In this document: positions 44,713 through 53,341 of the stretch, in pieces
How the letters are laid out: every line of letters begins with the position of its first letter
How positions within the stretch are numbered: the first letter of the stretch is position 1
Assembly: GCF_012911925.1 (NCBI RefSeq)
Contig: NZ_JAAXKY010000002.1
Coordinates: 1-64,000, forward strand
Origin: Pseudonocardia xinjiangensis
GTDB taxonomy: Bacteria; Actinomycetota; Actinomycetes; Mycobacteriales; Pseudonocardiaceae
Direction: 5' to 3'
DNA: 64,000 nucleotides
The notes under the pieces: model-generated
Database searches by the model: none
Told to the model about the DNA's origin: nothing
The model's input: only the letters and a program-made list of their open reading frames with translations
Program-made: the position numbers and the translations under genes

Positions 44713-45600
44713 GTGATCTCGTCCCAGAGCGGGTTCCGTCGTCAGGAGTTGGGTGAGTTTCTCAAGGCGCGGCGTCGGCAACTGGTGCGCGCTGATCTGG
44801 GTCTGCCCCCGGTCTTGGGGAGGGGTGTTTCCCGGGTGCGCCGTGAGGAGGTTTCCTGCCTCTCTGGGGTGAGTGTCACCTGGTACACGTGGCTGGAGCA
44901 GGGCCGTCAGATCAAGCCGTCCCGGCAGGTGCTGGACGCGCTGGCCCGGACCCTGCGCCTGTCGCCCGCCGAGCACGGCTACATCCTGTCGCTGGCCGGG
45001 TACTCCGCCCCCCAGCCGATCCCCGAGCCGAGCGCTGAGGCTGCCCCGCCACACGTGCAGCGGTTGCTTGAGTCACTCGATGGGTTCCCGGCCTATGCGA
45101 TCGCCCCGGACTGGGCGATATGGGGTTGGAACGCGGCCTATACGGCCTTGTATCGGGACCTGGCGCGAGTTCCGGCGGCGGACCGAAATTTGCTGTGGTT
45201 GATCTTTACTGATCCGTACCTGCGCGAGTTGATGCCGGACTGGGGGTTCATGAGTCGCCGTCACGTTGCCCAGTTCCGGGCCGAGGCCGGACCTCGGCTG
45301 GGCCATCCGTCGTTCTCCCGTCTGGTGCAGCGGCTTCTGCAGGCCAGTGCGGCGTTTCGCGCGGCCTGGGAGAGCCACGACATCGAGGGGTTCGCCTCGC
45401 GGGAACGGCTCTTCCGACACCCGGTCGTCGGTGACCTTCATCTGGAGCACTACCGTCTGGCGCCATCGGATCATCCGAATTTGCGCCTGGTGATCTACAC
45501 GCCGGTGCTCGCCACCGACTCTCCGCAACGCCTGCGGCGCCTGGTCGGCGAGGAATCCCGCCCGCAAGCCCCCACATCGGACGCTCGAGGGAAGCCCTGA
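44713..45600 (+). CDS. XRE family regulator, MmyB type
   Basis: 295 residues. N-terminal HTH with the MmyB hallmarks ELGEFLKARRRQL, VRREEVSCLSGVSVTWYTWLEQGR and ALARTLRLSPAE, followed by the MmyB-like ligand-binding domain with YAIAPDWAIWGWNAAY and HPVVGDLHLEHYRL. Start uncertain: GTG 44713, or TTG at 44668. Such regulators usually control an adjacent SDR or oxidoreductase; here the neighbours have decayed. Confidence 0.82.
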   Translation: MISSQSGFRRQELGEFLKARRRQLVRADLGLPPVLGRGVSRVRREEVSCLSGVSVTWYTWLEQGRQIKPSRQVLDALARTLRLSPAEHGYILSLAGYSAPQPIPEPSAEAAPPHVQRLLESLDGFPAYAIAPDWAIWGWNAAYTALYRDLARVPAADRNLLWLIFTDPYLRELMPDWGFMSRRHVAQFRAEAGPRLGHPSFSRLVQRLLQASAAFRAAWESHDIEGFASRERLFRHPVVGDLHLEHYRLAPSDHPNLRLVIYTPVLATDSPQRLRRLVGEESRPQAPTSDARGKP

Positions 45601-45734
45601 TGGACCGGCGGTACAACTCGTCGTCCCTACTGTCGATACCGGTGGCAGGCAGGACTGTAAGAAGATCGGCTCTGGCGCAGAAGAGGTGGTGCCAGTGGTC
45701 AGCTGAGCAGGATTCGCTGCCGGAGTAGGTCAAG

Positions 45735-45835
45735 CGGACCTGCTCGGTGAGGACCGTCAGGTGCGGGCAAACGGCCAGCAGCTCGTCGAGGTGATAGCGA
45801 TCGTTCTCGGGCAGGTCCGCGGGCCCGGCCGGGCT
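45735..45835 (-). pseudogene. possible ISL3-type transposase tail
   Basis: Minus strand reads LPENDRYHLDELLAVCPHLT and TVLTEQVR, similar in pattern to the C-terminal part of ISL3-family transposases. Only about 30 codons; the identification is weak. Confidence 0.25.
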
Positions 45836-45859
45836 CGACGATCACTACCGTCGGGCCTC

Positions 45860-46045
45860 ATGACGACGGTCACGACGCGTACGGTCGAGTACCCGGCCGA
45901 TGGCCTGACGATGATCGGGCACCTCGCGCTCCCCGCCGGTGTCGACCGCCGGCCCGCGGTCCTGCTCGGGCCCGAGGGGCCGGGGATCGACGACGTCCAG
46001 CGCCAGCGGGCCGACGCCCTCGCCGAGCTGGGGTACGTGGCCAGA
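45860..46045 (+). pseudogene. dienelactone hydrolase N-terminal remnant
   Basis: Starts ATG at 45860 and reads VEYPADGLTMIGHLALPAG, then RPAVLLGPEGPGIDD and ALAELGYVA, the N-terminus of a dienelactone hydrolase. It loses similarity near 46045, before the nucleophile Cys/Ser, at the edge of the segment that carries the tRNA fragment. Confidence 0.6.
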
Positions 46046-46255
46046 CGCCGGCGACGGCCATCCGTTCGGGCATGGCCGTTGTCTTGGGGTGAGACAACGA
46101 CAAACCGCTATCTGGGCGGGAACACCTTGGCCCTGGATGTCTTTGATCTGCATGGGGGACCACACGCCGTACGGTCGCCTGCTCGCGAGCCGCTGGAAGG
46201 GACTCCGGCGCTCACGATGCACGCCTTGACGTGCGTAAACGGCTACCCGCACGTC

Positions 46256-46300
46256 CTGGGGGTCAAGGGGTCGCAGGTTCAAATCCTGTCGTCCCGACGG
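46256..46300 (+). tRNA. tRNA 3'-end fragment (possible attachment-site scar)
   Basis: T-arm GCAGG-TTCAAAT-CCTGT (46273-46289) followed by the acceptor 3' strand CGTCCCG and discriminator A (46297). No matching 5' acceptor strand or D-arm precedes it, and the next bases are CGG rather than CCA. Integrases of ICEs and plasmids recreate just such 3' ends. Amino-acid identity cannot be read. Confidence 0.5.
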
Positions 46301-46481
46301 CATGATGGGCGGTTCCCTTTCGTCGGGGGAGCCGACCATCAGCATTTTCGCCTGCGGAAACGGCTGTGTAGACGATCTTTCGTCGCGTGTTCGATGATCT
46401 TGGCGGCGGGCCTCACGCTCGCCGACGGCAGCCGGAGTGCACTGCCGTCCACGAGGCCGCGAGGTGTGGGCAAGGTCGGGT

Positions 46482-46799
46482 TCAGCGAATGCACCAGACC
46501 GACGCCCAGGGGCGGGTGCCGTCGTTGTCGCTCTGCCCCTCGACGGTGACACTGCGGGTGCCGGCAGGTAGCTCGCGGTCGGCTGAGGTGTTGTTGTTGG
46601 TGCGGACGTCCGTCCACGTGGCCAGCACGGCGCCGGTGTTGGAGAGTGCTGTGACCCGCGACCACGTCGTGCCGCCAAAAGTCGAGCCGAAGGTGACGAA
46701 GCCCTTGCTGGCAACCTGTGACCCGGCGCCGACCTCGGCACCGATCGCCTCGTGGAAGGTGCGGGTGGCGTCGAGTCGGAGCGGAATGGCTGCCATCAT
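46482..46799 (-). CDS. small hypothetical protein
   Basis: 105 residues (MMAAIPLRLD start), beta-rich with many Thr/Ser (GFVTFGSTFGGTTWSRVTAL, then NNNTSADRELPAGTRSV). GGAGG lies 8-9 bases before the ATG pair, which supports translation. No family recognised, no signal peptide or membrane helix; a beta-sandwich or capsid-decoration-like fold is only a guess. Confidence 0.5.
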   Translation of the reverse strand: MMAAIPLRLDATRTFHEAIGAEVGAGSQVASKGFVTFGSTFGGTTWSRVTALSNTGAVLATWTDVRTNNNTSADRELPAGTRSVTVEGQSDNDGTRPWASVWCIR

Positions 46800-46915
46800 G
46801 AGGTCTTCCTCCAGCTCAGGCGGTGGGCGTGGGGAATCAGGGGCGCAGCACAGTGCGGTGCTTGATCGATGCGATAGTCCCACGGGAAGCCGTCACGGCT
46901 CAGCGAATTTTGTGG

Positions 46916-47063
46916 TCATGCGAGGACCCGCTCGAGGTACGGCCGAACAGACTCGAACACCCTAGGCATGGGGGCGTCCACGCCGGCGAGGCTGAGCCCT
47001 TTGCTTCCGGCGAGGTCCTCCTCGTCCCCCACCCAGATCTCGGTGGACTCCACCGGCTGTCAT
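46916..47063 (-). pseudogene. unassigned C-terminal protein remnant
   Basis: Minus strand encodes IWVGDEEDLAGSKGLSLAG and PRVFESVRPYLERVLA before a TGA at 46916, with good codon use, but no start or upstream continuation. Family not recognised. Confidence 0.3.
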
Positions 47064-47094
47064 GAACGACCCCGAGTCCGCGGCTGGTGCTGCG

Positions 47095-47230
47095 CGCAGG
47101 GCCACGACACCATCCGAACCGTCTCCGCCTGCGGGTGGGCCAACCCCAGCAGTTTCATCGCGGCGTTCACCACCACCATCATCGGGATGAGCCCGGGCCG
47201 CTACCGAGCCGGTCGCCAGACCATTGCCCA
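47095..47230 (+). pseudogene. AraC regulator C-terminal HTH remnant
   Basis: Reads VSACGWANPSSFIAAFTTTI then GMSPGRYRAG, the second recognition helix and the tail of an AraC/XylS DNA-binding domain, with one extra residue disturbing the loop. Everything upstream is lost. Confidence 0.55.
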
Positions 47231-47422
47231 CGCATCTCCACTCCCGCCGCGGTCAAGTCCTCGGGGTGACTTGCAGGCAGAACCCGGCGCGCCGCCTCGG
47301 CGATGACCCGGCCGCGATCCGGGCCGAGCAGGCAGGCCGGTCGGGTCCGAGGAGCGGAGGTCGCCGGTATGCAGTCCTCGACCTGGCGCCGTCGGCGCGG
47401 CGCGCCGACCCCCGTCGGTGGC

Positions 47423-48769
47423 TCAGAGTGCGGCGTCGAGCCCGCGCTTCTTCAGCAGTTCACGCTGATTCGGGTTGAGCGAGGGCCGGAACGGCACCTC
47501 GACCACGGTGGCGTCGACAGGCACGCCGGGAATTTCGGCGAACCGATCGGGCAGGCTGACCAATAGCTTGGTGTCGATGGCGGACAGTCTGACCGGCACG
47601 TAGCCGAGGGCGATGTTCGTCTCCAACTCGGGCGACCACCACGGCGAGGTCAGGAAGCCGACCGGCTCGCCGTCCAGGGTCTCGCGGATCAGCCAGAAGT
47701 CCGGGGCGTACTCGTCGATCGGTCTGCCGCCCAGCCGCAACCCAGCCATGACCAGCTGGAACGGCGGGTTGCCCGCCTCGATCTGCTGCCGGGCACGCTC
47801 CAGCGCTGCCTTGCCGATGTAGTCGGCCTCCTTCGTTCGCGGCACCTGGTAGCCGAGATTGACCTGGAACGGCAGGGTCTCGTTGTCCATGTCCTGGCCC
47901 CAGGACAGGATGCCCGCGGCCACCCGGCGGTGGTGGGCAGGCGCGATCACCTGCAGGTTGTGCGCCTTGCCGGCCTCCAGGACGGCGTTCCACATGTCCT
48001 CGGCGTGCAGCGTGGCGTCGCGCAGGTAGATCTCATAGCCCTTCTCCCCGGTGAACCCGGTCTGGGAGATGATCACCGGGTGGCCGGCCACGGTGGCTTC
48101 CATCAGCCCGTAGGAGGGCAGATCGGCCAGCTCGGGTCCGAACAGGTCGACCATCACATCTAGCGACTTGGGCCCTTGGATCTGGACCGGCGCCACGTCG
48201 ATCTCGGCGATCCGCACGTCGAACCGCTTACCCACGTTCACGCCCTGCAGCCACAGCTGAAGATCCGAGTCGGACAAGCTGAACCAATACTCGTCTTCGG
48301 CGACCCGCAGCAGCACCGGGTCGTTGAGGATGCCGCCCGCCTCGTTGCACAGGATCACGTAACGAGCGCGCATCACTGGGATCTTGGTGGCGTCGCGGGT
48401 GATCACGAAGTTGACGAACGCCGCCGCGTCCGGGCCCTTGACCTGGATCTGTCGTTCGACCGCGACGTTCCACATGGTGACGTGGTTGACCAGAGCGTCG
48501 TACTCGACCATGGCCCCGCCGTCGTCGGGCTTGACGTAGCCGCGCGGGTGGTAGACCCGGTTGTACACCTCGGCCCGCCAGCAGCCCGCGGCCATGGACA
48601 GGTGCCAGTAGGGCGACTTGCGGATCCGGGTGGAGATCAGCAGTTCGACCGGGGTCGGGCCTGTCTGACGGAGGTTGATCGGGACCTTGCGGTCCGACTG
48701 GTCGACCGAAGGGTGGTTGGGATGCGCCGAAACGGCAGCATCCACAGCGAAGGCAGCGTCGTTCGACAT
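47423..48769 (-). CDS. GcvT-family folate-dependent demethylase/aminomethyltransferase (DmdA-like)
   Basis: 448 residues, intact. The N-terminal STRIRKSPY ... EVYNRVYHP, DALVNHVTMWNVAVERQIQV, ARYVILCNEAGGILNDPVLL, LSDSDLQLWLQGV, VQIQGPKSLDVM and GYEIYL blocks follow the order of DMSP demethylase DmdA and related GcvT proteins, which move a methyl or aminomethyl group to tetrahydrofolate. Substrate unknown: a methylated sulfur, nitrogen or aromatic O-methyl compound. Context (DMGDH, MetF, formate-THF ligase) supports methyl feeding into folate. A 17-bp palindrome sits 79 bp upstream. Confidence 0.82.
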   Translation of the reverse strand: MSNDAAFAVDAAVSAHPNHPSVDQSDRKVPINLRQTGPTPVELLISTRIRKSPYWHLSMAAGCWRAEVYNRVYHPRGYVKPDDGGAMVEYDALVNHVTMWNVAVERQIQVKGPDAAAFVNFVITRDATKIPVMRARYVILCNEAGGILNDPVLLRVAEDEYWFSLSDSDLQLWLQGVNVGKRFDVRIAEIDVAPVQIQGPKSLDVMVDLFGPELADLPSYGLMEATVAGHPVIISQTGFTGEKGYEIYLRDATLHAEDMWNAVLEAGKAHNLQVIAPAHHRRVAAGILSWGQDMDNETLPFQVNLGYQVPRTKEADYIGKAALERARQQIEAGNPPFQLVMAGLRLGGRPIDEYAPDFWLIRETLDGEPVGFLTSPWWSPELETNIALGYVPVRLSAIDTKLLVSLPDRFAEIPGVPVDATVVEVPFRPSLNPNQRELLKKRGLDAAL

Positions 48770-48847
48770 CTCTGCGGCTCCATCACTCGTGCATCAGCGG
48801 ATTTCCGCGGCGCGGAAGCTACTCCGATTCCGTAAAGTGGTCAATGA

Positions 48848-48864
48848 GTTCCACATCATGGAAC
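48848..48864. promoter_or_regulatory. 17-bp IclR-type box upstream of the DmdA-like gene
   Basis: GTTCCACATCATGGAAC: perfect GTTCCA/TGGAAC arms. It matches the site before the IclR gene (50017) at 13-14 of 17 positions. Confidence 0.6.
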
Positions 48865-48894
48865 ACGCCACATCCGACCGCGGCGTCGGCCGCG

Positions 48895-49235
48895 ACCATG
48901 CGATCACCTGATCGCGCAGGCCCGCCTTCTGCAGCACGTTGATGTCGGCCTCGAACATCGGCATGAACGCGGAGAAGCCGACGATGTCGGGCTCGTGCTC
49001 GAGGATCTTCTCGACCACCTTCTCCGGCGATACCTGCACGGCGAGATCGATCACGAAAAACCCCGCGCTCACCGCGGCGCCGACCTGCTCCAGCGACGGG
49101 ATCAGCGCGTCGAACAGCGTCGTCCGGGGCGCCGGACCCGCGCCGAGGCCCTCGCGGGTCGGTTCGAGCACGCGGAGGGCGCGTTGCCGACCAGGCTCTC
49201 GTCGGAGAGCTCCGCAGGATGTCGTCGCGGTTCAC
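48895..49235 (-). pseudogene. corrinoid (B12-binding) methyltransferase protein, internally deleted
   Basis: Begins VNRDDIL (GTG 49235, overlapping the IclR stop), shifts frame, then reads LTREGL-like sequence, TLFDALIPSLEQVG, and after a gap VIDLAVQVSPEKVVEKILEH, PDIVGFSAFMPMF and VLQKAGLRDQV. That is the MttC/MtgC-type corrinoid protein order, but the middle with the DxHxxG cobalamin-binding motif is missing. A corrinoid partner for a methylamine or betaine methyltransferase was therefore once encoded here. Confidence 0.65.
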
Positions 49236-50002
49236 GCCACGCCTTCCTTCCGAGCGGGGTGATGGCCCAGCAACGCCGACAGGCCGCGGAGCTCGGCCAC
49301 CAGCAGATCGCCGAGCTTGGGGATGCCGAAGTCGTTGACGCGGCTCGTGGGCCCGGAGACCGATACGGCCGCGATGACGGTGCCGTCGACGGCGCGCACC
49401 GGGGCGCCGACCGCTGCCAGGCCGAGCTCCAGTTCGTCGAGCGCGGCCGCCCAGCCGCGGCGCCGCACCTCGACCAGGGCATGGTCGAACTGACGGCGGT
49501 CGACGGGCGAGTGTGGCGTGCGGCACTCCAGGTCGCCCGGCGGGAGCTGCAGCGCGCCGTAGGCGTAGAGCACCTTGCCCAGCGCCGTGCAGTGCGCGGG
49601 CACGTCGACGCCGACCCAGCTCGTGGCCCCGATCAGGTACCGGCTGTCGACCTGATCGATCTGCACGACCTGGTTGCCGCGGGGTACCGCGAGGTTCACC
49701 GTCTCCCGGGAGAGCTCGGACAGGCGTTCCATGGTCGGCCGCGCGAGCTCGGAGAGATCGTGCAGCGCGCTGGGCCGGGCGGCGTGCACCAAGAACAGCA
49801 CACCCGGCCGGAACGCCCCGGTCCGGTCGCGATGCACCAACCGACTGCGCTCGAGGGCCTGCAACAGCCGCGAGGTGGTGGACTTCGCCAACCCGAGCTC
49901 ATCGACCAGTGAGCTGAAGGTGCGGGGCGCTCCGGACTCCACGATGAGGCTGAGCAGAGCGCTCGCGCGCTCGACGGCCTGGCTTCCCATCTGCGTCGAC
50001 AT
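49232..50002 (-). CDS. IclR family regulator 3
   Basis: 256 residues from ATG 50002 (GGGGTGG upstream). HTH FSSLVDELGLAKSTTSRLLQ; effector domain with HCTALGKVLYAY and AAVSVSGPTSRV. Divergent from the flavoprotein gene at 50338 and upstream of the corrinoid/DmdA-like genes, so it likely controls both. A perfect 17-bp palindrome lies 15 bp before its start and the same motif recurs at 48848, 56131 and 60347. Confidence 0.88.
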   Translation of the reverse strand: MSTQMGSQAVERASALLSLIVESGAPRTFSSLVDELGLAKSTTSRLLQALERSRLVHRDRTGAFRPGVLFLVHAARPSALHDLSELARPTMERLSELSRETVNLAVPRGNQVVQIDQVDSRYLIGATSWVGVDVPAHCTALGKVLYAYGALQLPPGDLECRTPHSPVDRRQFDHALVEVRRRGWAAALDELELGLAAVGAPVRAVDGTVIAAVSVSGPTSRVNDFGIPKLGDLLVAELRGLSALLGHHPARKEGVA

Positions 50003-50016
50003 GGTTCCACCCCAAT

Positions 50017-50033
50017 GTTCCATAACATGGAAC
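50017..50033. promoter_or_regulatory. 17-bp IclR-type box before IclR 3
   Basis: GTTCCATAACATGGAAC with 7-bp arms and an AAC centre. It is followed by GGAAC-CAGT-GTTCC sharing the right arm, so two dimers could bind side by side. Confidence 0.65.
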
Positions 50034-50337
50034 CAGTGTTCCGTCAATTGAGGTTAGGGTGACGCCGGTCGAGGACCACGTCAAGAGGGGAGGAGCGCGC
50101 ATGTTCCGCACAGTCATGGCCCGCGGCCGACCCTCGACGGGGGCGGCGGCTGGTCCGGGAGATCGACGCGGGGGTCGGCTCGGCGCGCGACGCCGGGGCT
50201 GTTCGGGCAGCCCGGGCAGCAGGTCGAGGCCGACGTGGTCCGGTGCGGTCGCCGGTTCGTCCTAGGCCTCGATCGAGACGAGGACGTCACACGGGCCGCT
50301 ACGCGTCGGCGTCCCGTCACACGGGAGGGAGAGGTGC

Positions 50338-52848
50338 ATGGTCAGCACCCCGGCCGGTGCACGGGTGGTGGTGATCGGCGCAGGCATCGTCGGCAACAGC
50401 CTGGTGCACCATCTCGCGCGGCTCGGCTGGCGGGACATCGTCCAGATCGACAAGGGCCCGCTGCCCAATCCAGGCGGTTCCACCGGCCACGCGTCGAACT
50501 TCATCTTCCCCGTCGACCACTCCCGTGAGCTGGCCGACCTCACGCTGGACTCGATGCGCCAGTACAAGGAGCTGGGCGTGTTCACCGAGTCCGGCGGCTA
50601 CGAGGTCGCCCGCACCGAGGAGCGGATGGAGGAGCTGCGTCGGCGCATGTCGTCGGCGCGGGCGTGGGGGATCGAGACCGAGTTGGTGACACCGGACCAC
50701 GTCGTGGCGCGCATCCCGTTCCTGGACAAGGACCGGATCCTCGGCGCCTTCTGGACGCCGTCGGTCGGCGTGGTCGACTCGCTGCGGGCGGGCACGCTGA
50801 TGCGCGAGTCCGCGATGGCACTGGGCGCGCTCACGGTCGTCTCGACCGTCGAGGTGCTCGGCATGGATGTGGAGCAGGGGCGCATCCGGCGGGTGTGCAC
50901 GACGGGCGGCGACATCGAGGCCGAGATCGTGGTGATCGCCTGTGGGGTGTGGAGCCCGAAGCTCGCGGGGATGGCGGGCGCGGCGATCCCGCTTACCCCC
51001 GCCGTGCACCAGATGATCTCGGTGGGGCCCATCCCGCAGCTCACCGAGCGTCCGGGTGAGATCTCGTTCCCGATCGTCCGGGATATGGACACGTTCTGCT
51101 ATGAGCGCCAGCACGGTGCCGACATGGAGGTCGGCTCCTACGCCCACCGACCGATACTGCACGACCCGCAGGACATCCCGTCCATCGAGCAGGCGAGGCT
51201 CTCCCCGACCGAGCTGCCGTTCACGGCCAGCGACTTCGACCCGCAGCTGGAGCAGGCGCTCGAGCTGATGCCGGACGCGCTGGGCGCCGAGGGCGCCGAG
51301 ATCCACTACGCCATCAACGGCCTGCTCTCGCTGACCCCCGACGGCGCCCCGATGCTGGGTGAGACGCCGGAGGTCAAGGGCCTCTGGTCGGCTGCGGCGG
51401 TGTGGATCAAGGAGGGCCCCGGCGTCGGGCGCGCGGTCGCGGAGTGGATGACCCACGGGCACTCCGAGATCGACGTGCACCACTCGGACATCGCGCGCTT
51501 CTATCCGCATCAGCGCACCCGCGCGCACGTGCGTTCGCGGACGAACGAGAGCTTCAACAAGACCTACGGCATCGTGCACCCGTCCGAGCAGTGGGCGCAC
51601 GAGCGCGGCAAGCGGCTGGCCCCGATGCACGCCGCCGAGCGCGAGGCGGGTGCGGTGTTCTTCGAGACCGCCGGCTGGGAACGGCCGATGTGGTACGCGT
51701 CCAACGAGCTACTGCTCGGCGAGTACGGCGACGCCGTCATGCCGAGAGAGCACGAGTGGGACTCGCGCTGGTGGTCGCCGATCATCAACGCCGAGCACCT
51801 CGCGATGCGCGAGCGCGCCGGGGTTGTGGACCTGTCAGCCTTCGCCATCTTCGACGTCGTCGGGCCCGCCGCCGCTCAGGCGGTGCAGGGGACGGTCGTG
51901 GCCCAGGCCGACGTGGCAGAGGGCCGCGTGATCTACACCCCGGTGCTCGACGCCAAGGGCGGGTTCCGGTCGGACCTCACGGTGATGCGTCTCGCGCACG
52001 ACCGCTACCGCGTGGTCACCGGCGGCCTGCACGGCATGGCCGACATGAAGTGGTTCGTCGACCATCTGCCAGCCGGCGCCCAGGTCGTGGACCAGACCTC
52101 GGCGTTCACCACGATCGGGCTCTGGGGCCCGAAGGCCCGTGACATCCTCGGCCGCCTCACCGACGACGACATCAGCCACACCGGCTTCCCGTTCCTCACC
52201 TGCCGGGGCATCGAGCTCGGCAGCATCGGGGTGCTCGCCTCGCGGATCTCGTACGTCGGCGAGCTGGGCTGGGAGCTCTACGTCCCGATGGAGCAGGGCG
52301 CGCGGGTGTGGGACCTCCTGCACGAGGCGGGGAGGTCCGACGGGGTCGTCCCGGTCGGCATCGGCGTCTACGGCACCACAGGCAGGCTCGAGAAGGGGTA
52401 CCGGGCCTTCGGGTTCGAGCTCGACGGCGAGCGGACGATCGTCGAGGCGGGGACGGCCCGGCCGAAGGTCAAGAACGCGGACTTCGTCGGGCGCGAGCCC
52501 TACCTCGCGCAACGGGCCGCCGAGCCGGCGGCGGTGCTGTGCACGCTCACCGTGGACGACCACACCTCCGCGGGCGGCGGCAGGCGGTACATGCTCGGCG
52601 GCGAGCCGATCCTCACCCGCGACGGCGACGTACTCATCGACGGCCACGGCCACCACCCGTATGTCACCTCGGCCGGATCGGCCCCGTCGCTGGGCAAGCA
52701 CCTGCTGATGGCCTACCTGCCGCCGGACCAGGCGGTGGTGGGCAACGCGCTCGCCGTCTCCTACATGGAGGAGCTCTACCCGGTGACCGTCCGGGCGAAC
52801 GACGCCACGCCGCTGTTCGACCCGGCCAACGAGCGGATCAGGGGCTGA
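50338..52848 (+). CDS. dimethylglycine/sarcosine dehydrogenase-type flavoprotein with GcvT domain
   Basis: 836 residues in two halves. N-terminal DAO domain: dinucleotide fold VVVIGAGIVGNSL (10-22) and STGHASNF with His51, the position that carries covalent FAD. The C-terminal half from about residue 430 is a GcvT-type folate domain plus barrel. This layout is that of DMGDH/SARDH, which oxidise an N-methyl group and trap it as methylene-THF, giving electrons to ETF. First gene of an operon with ETF pieces, MetF and Fhs. Strong GGGAGGGAG site. Confidence 0.88.
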   Translation: MVSTPAGARVVVIGAGIVGNSLVHHLARLGWRDIVQIDKGPLPNPGGSTGHASNFIFPVDHSRELADLTLDSMRQYKELGVFTESGGYEVARTEERMEELRRRMSSARAWGIETELVTPDHVVARIPFLDKDRILGAFWTPSVGVVDSLRAGTLMRESAMALGALTVVSTVEVLGMDVEQGRIRRVCTTGGDIEAEIVVIACGVWSPKLAGMAGAAIPLTPAVHQMISVGPIPQLTERPGEISFPIVRDMDTFCYERQHGADMEVGSYAHRPILHDPQDIPSIEQARLSPTELPFTASDFDPQLEQALELMPDALGAEGAEIHYAINGLLSLTPDGAPMLGETPEVKGLWSAAAVWIKEGPGVGRAVAEWMTHGHSEIDVHHSDIARFYPHQRTRAHVRSRTNESFNKTYGIVHPSEQWAHERGKRLAPMHAAEREAGAVFFETAGWERPMWYASNELLLGEYGDAVMPREHEWDSRWWSPIINAEHLAMRERAGVVDLSAFAIFDVVGPAAAQAVQGTVVAQADVAEGRVIYTPVLDAKGGFRSDLTVMRLAHDRYRVVTGGLHGMADMKWFVDHLPAGAQVVDQTSAFTTIGLWGPKARDILGRLTDDDISHTGFPFLTCRGIELGSIGVLASRISYVGELGWELYVPMEQGARVWDLLHEAGRSDGVVPVGIGVYGTTGRLEKGYRAFGFELDGERTIVEAGTARPKVKNADFVGREPYLAQRAAEPAAVLCTLTVDDHTSAGGGRRYMLGGEPILTRDGDVLIDGHGHHPYVTSAGSAPSLGKHLLMAYLPPDQAVVGNALAVSYMEELYPVTVRANDATPLFDPANERIRG

Positions 52849-52853
52849 CTGTC

Positions 52854-53057
52854 ATGACGAACGTGCTGGTCTGCATCAAACGGGTGCCCGACACCCTGGG
52901 CGAGGTGCTGCTGACGGCCGACGAGCAGGCCGTCGACGCCCGGTTCGTCGGGTGCACCGTCAGCGCCCACGAGAACTGCGCCGTCGAGCTGGCGGTACGA
53001 GTCGCCTCGGCCGACGGCGGCACCGCGACCGTGCTGTCGCTGCGGAGCGACGCATGA
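52854..53057 (+). pseudogene. etfB: electron-transfer flavoprotein beta, N-terminal fragment
   Basis: 67 codons beginning NVLVCIKRVPDT, the EtfB N-terminus, with SAHENCAVELAVRV further on, then a stop at 53055. A full EtfB has about 260 residues. It runs directly into an EtfA tail, so a deletion removed most of etfB and the front of etfA. Confidence 0.72.
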
Positions 53058-53311
53058 CCAGTCTGGGCTGGCGCCCCCACCACGAGCAGATCGGGCAGAC
53101 CGGAAGCCGGATCTCTCCCGAGCTCTACATCCCGTGCGGGATCAGCGGCGCCATCCAGCACTGGGCGGGCTGCTCGAGCTCCAAGACCATCCTGACGATC
53201 AACACGGACGAGAACGCGCCCATGGTCACCAAGGCAACCTACGTCGTCATCGGCGACATGGCCGAGGTCGTGCCCGCGATCAACGCCGAGATCCGGCGAC
53301 GGCGCGGTTGA
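53054..53311 (+). pseudogene. etfA: electron-transfer flavoprotein alpha, C-terminal fragment
   Basis: 85 codons, ATG overlapping the EtfB fragment stop. HEQIGQTG, ELYIPCGISGAIQHWAG and TINTDENAPMVTKA are the FAD-binding C-terminal domain of EtfA; about 240 N-terminal residues are gone. A bare FAD domain might fold, but the electron route from the flavoprotein upstream must use another ETF. Confidence 0.72.
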
Positions 53312-53341
53312 CCGGGCGAAACAGGCCTTGGGGAGGATGCG

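Noticed and set aside
45845..46741. Minus-strand open frame over the tRNA fragment
   Set aside because: The peptide GRQDLNLRPLDPQ is a well-known artefact of reading tRNA 3' ends; no other coding support.
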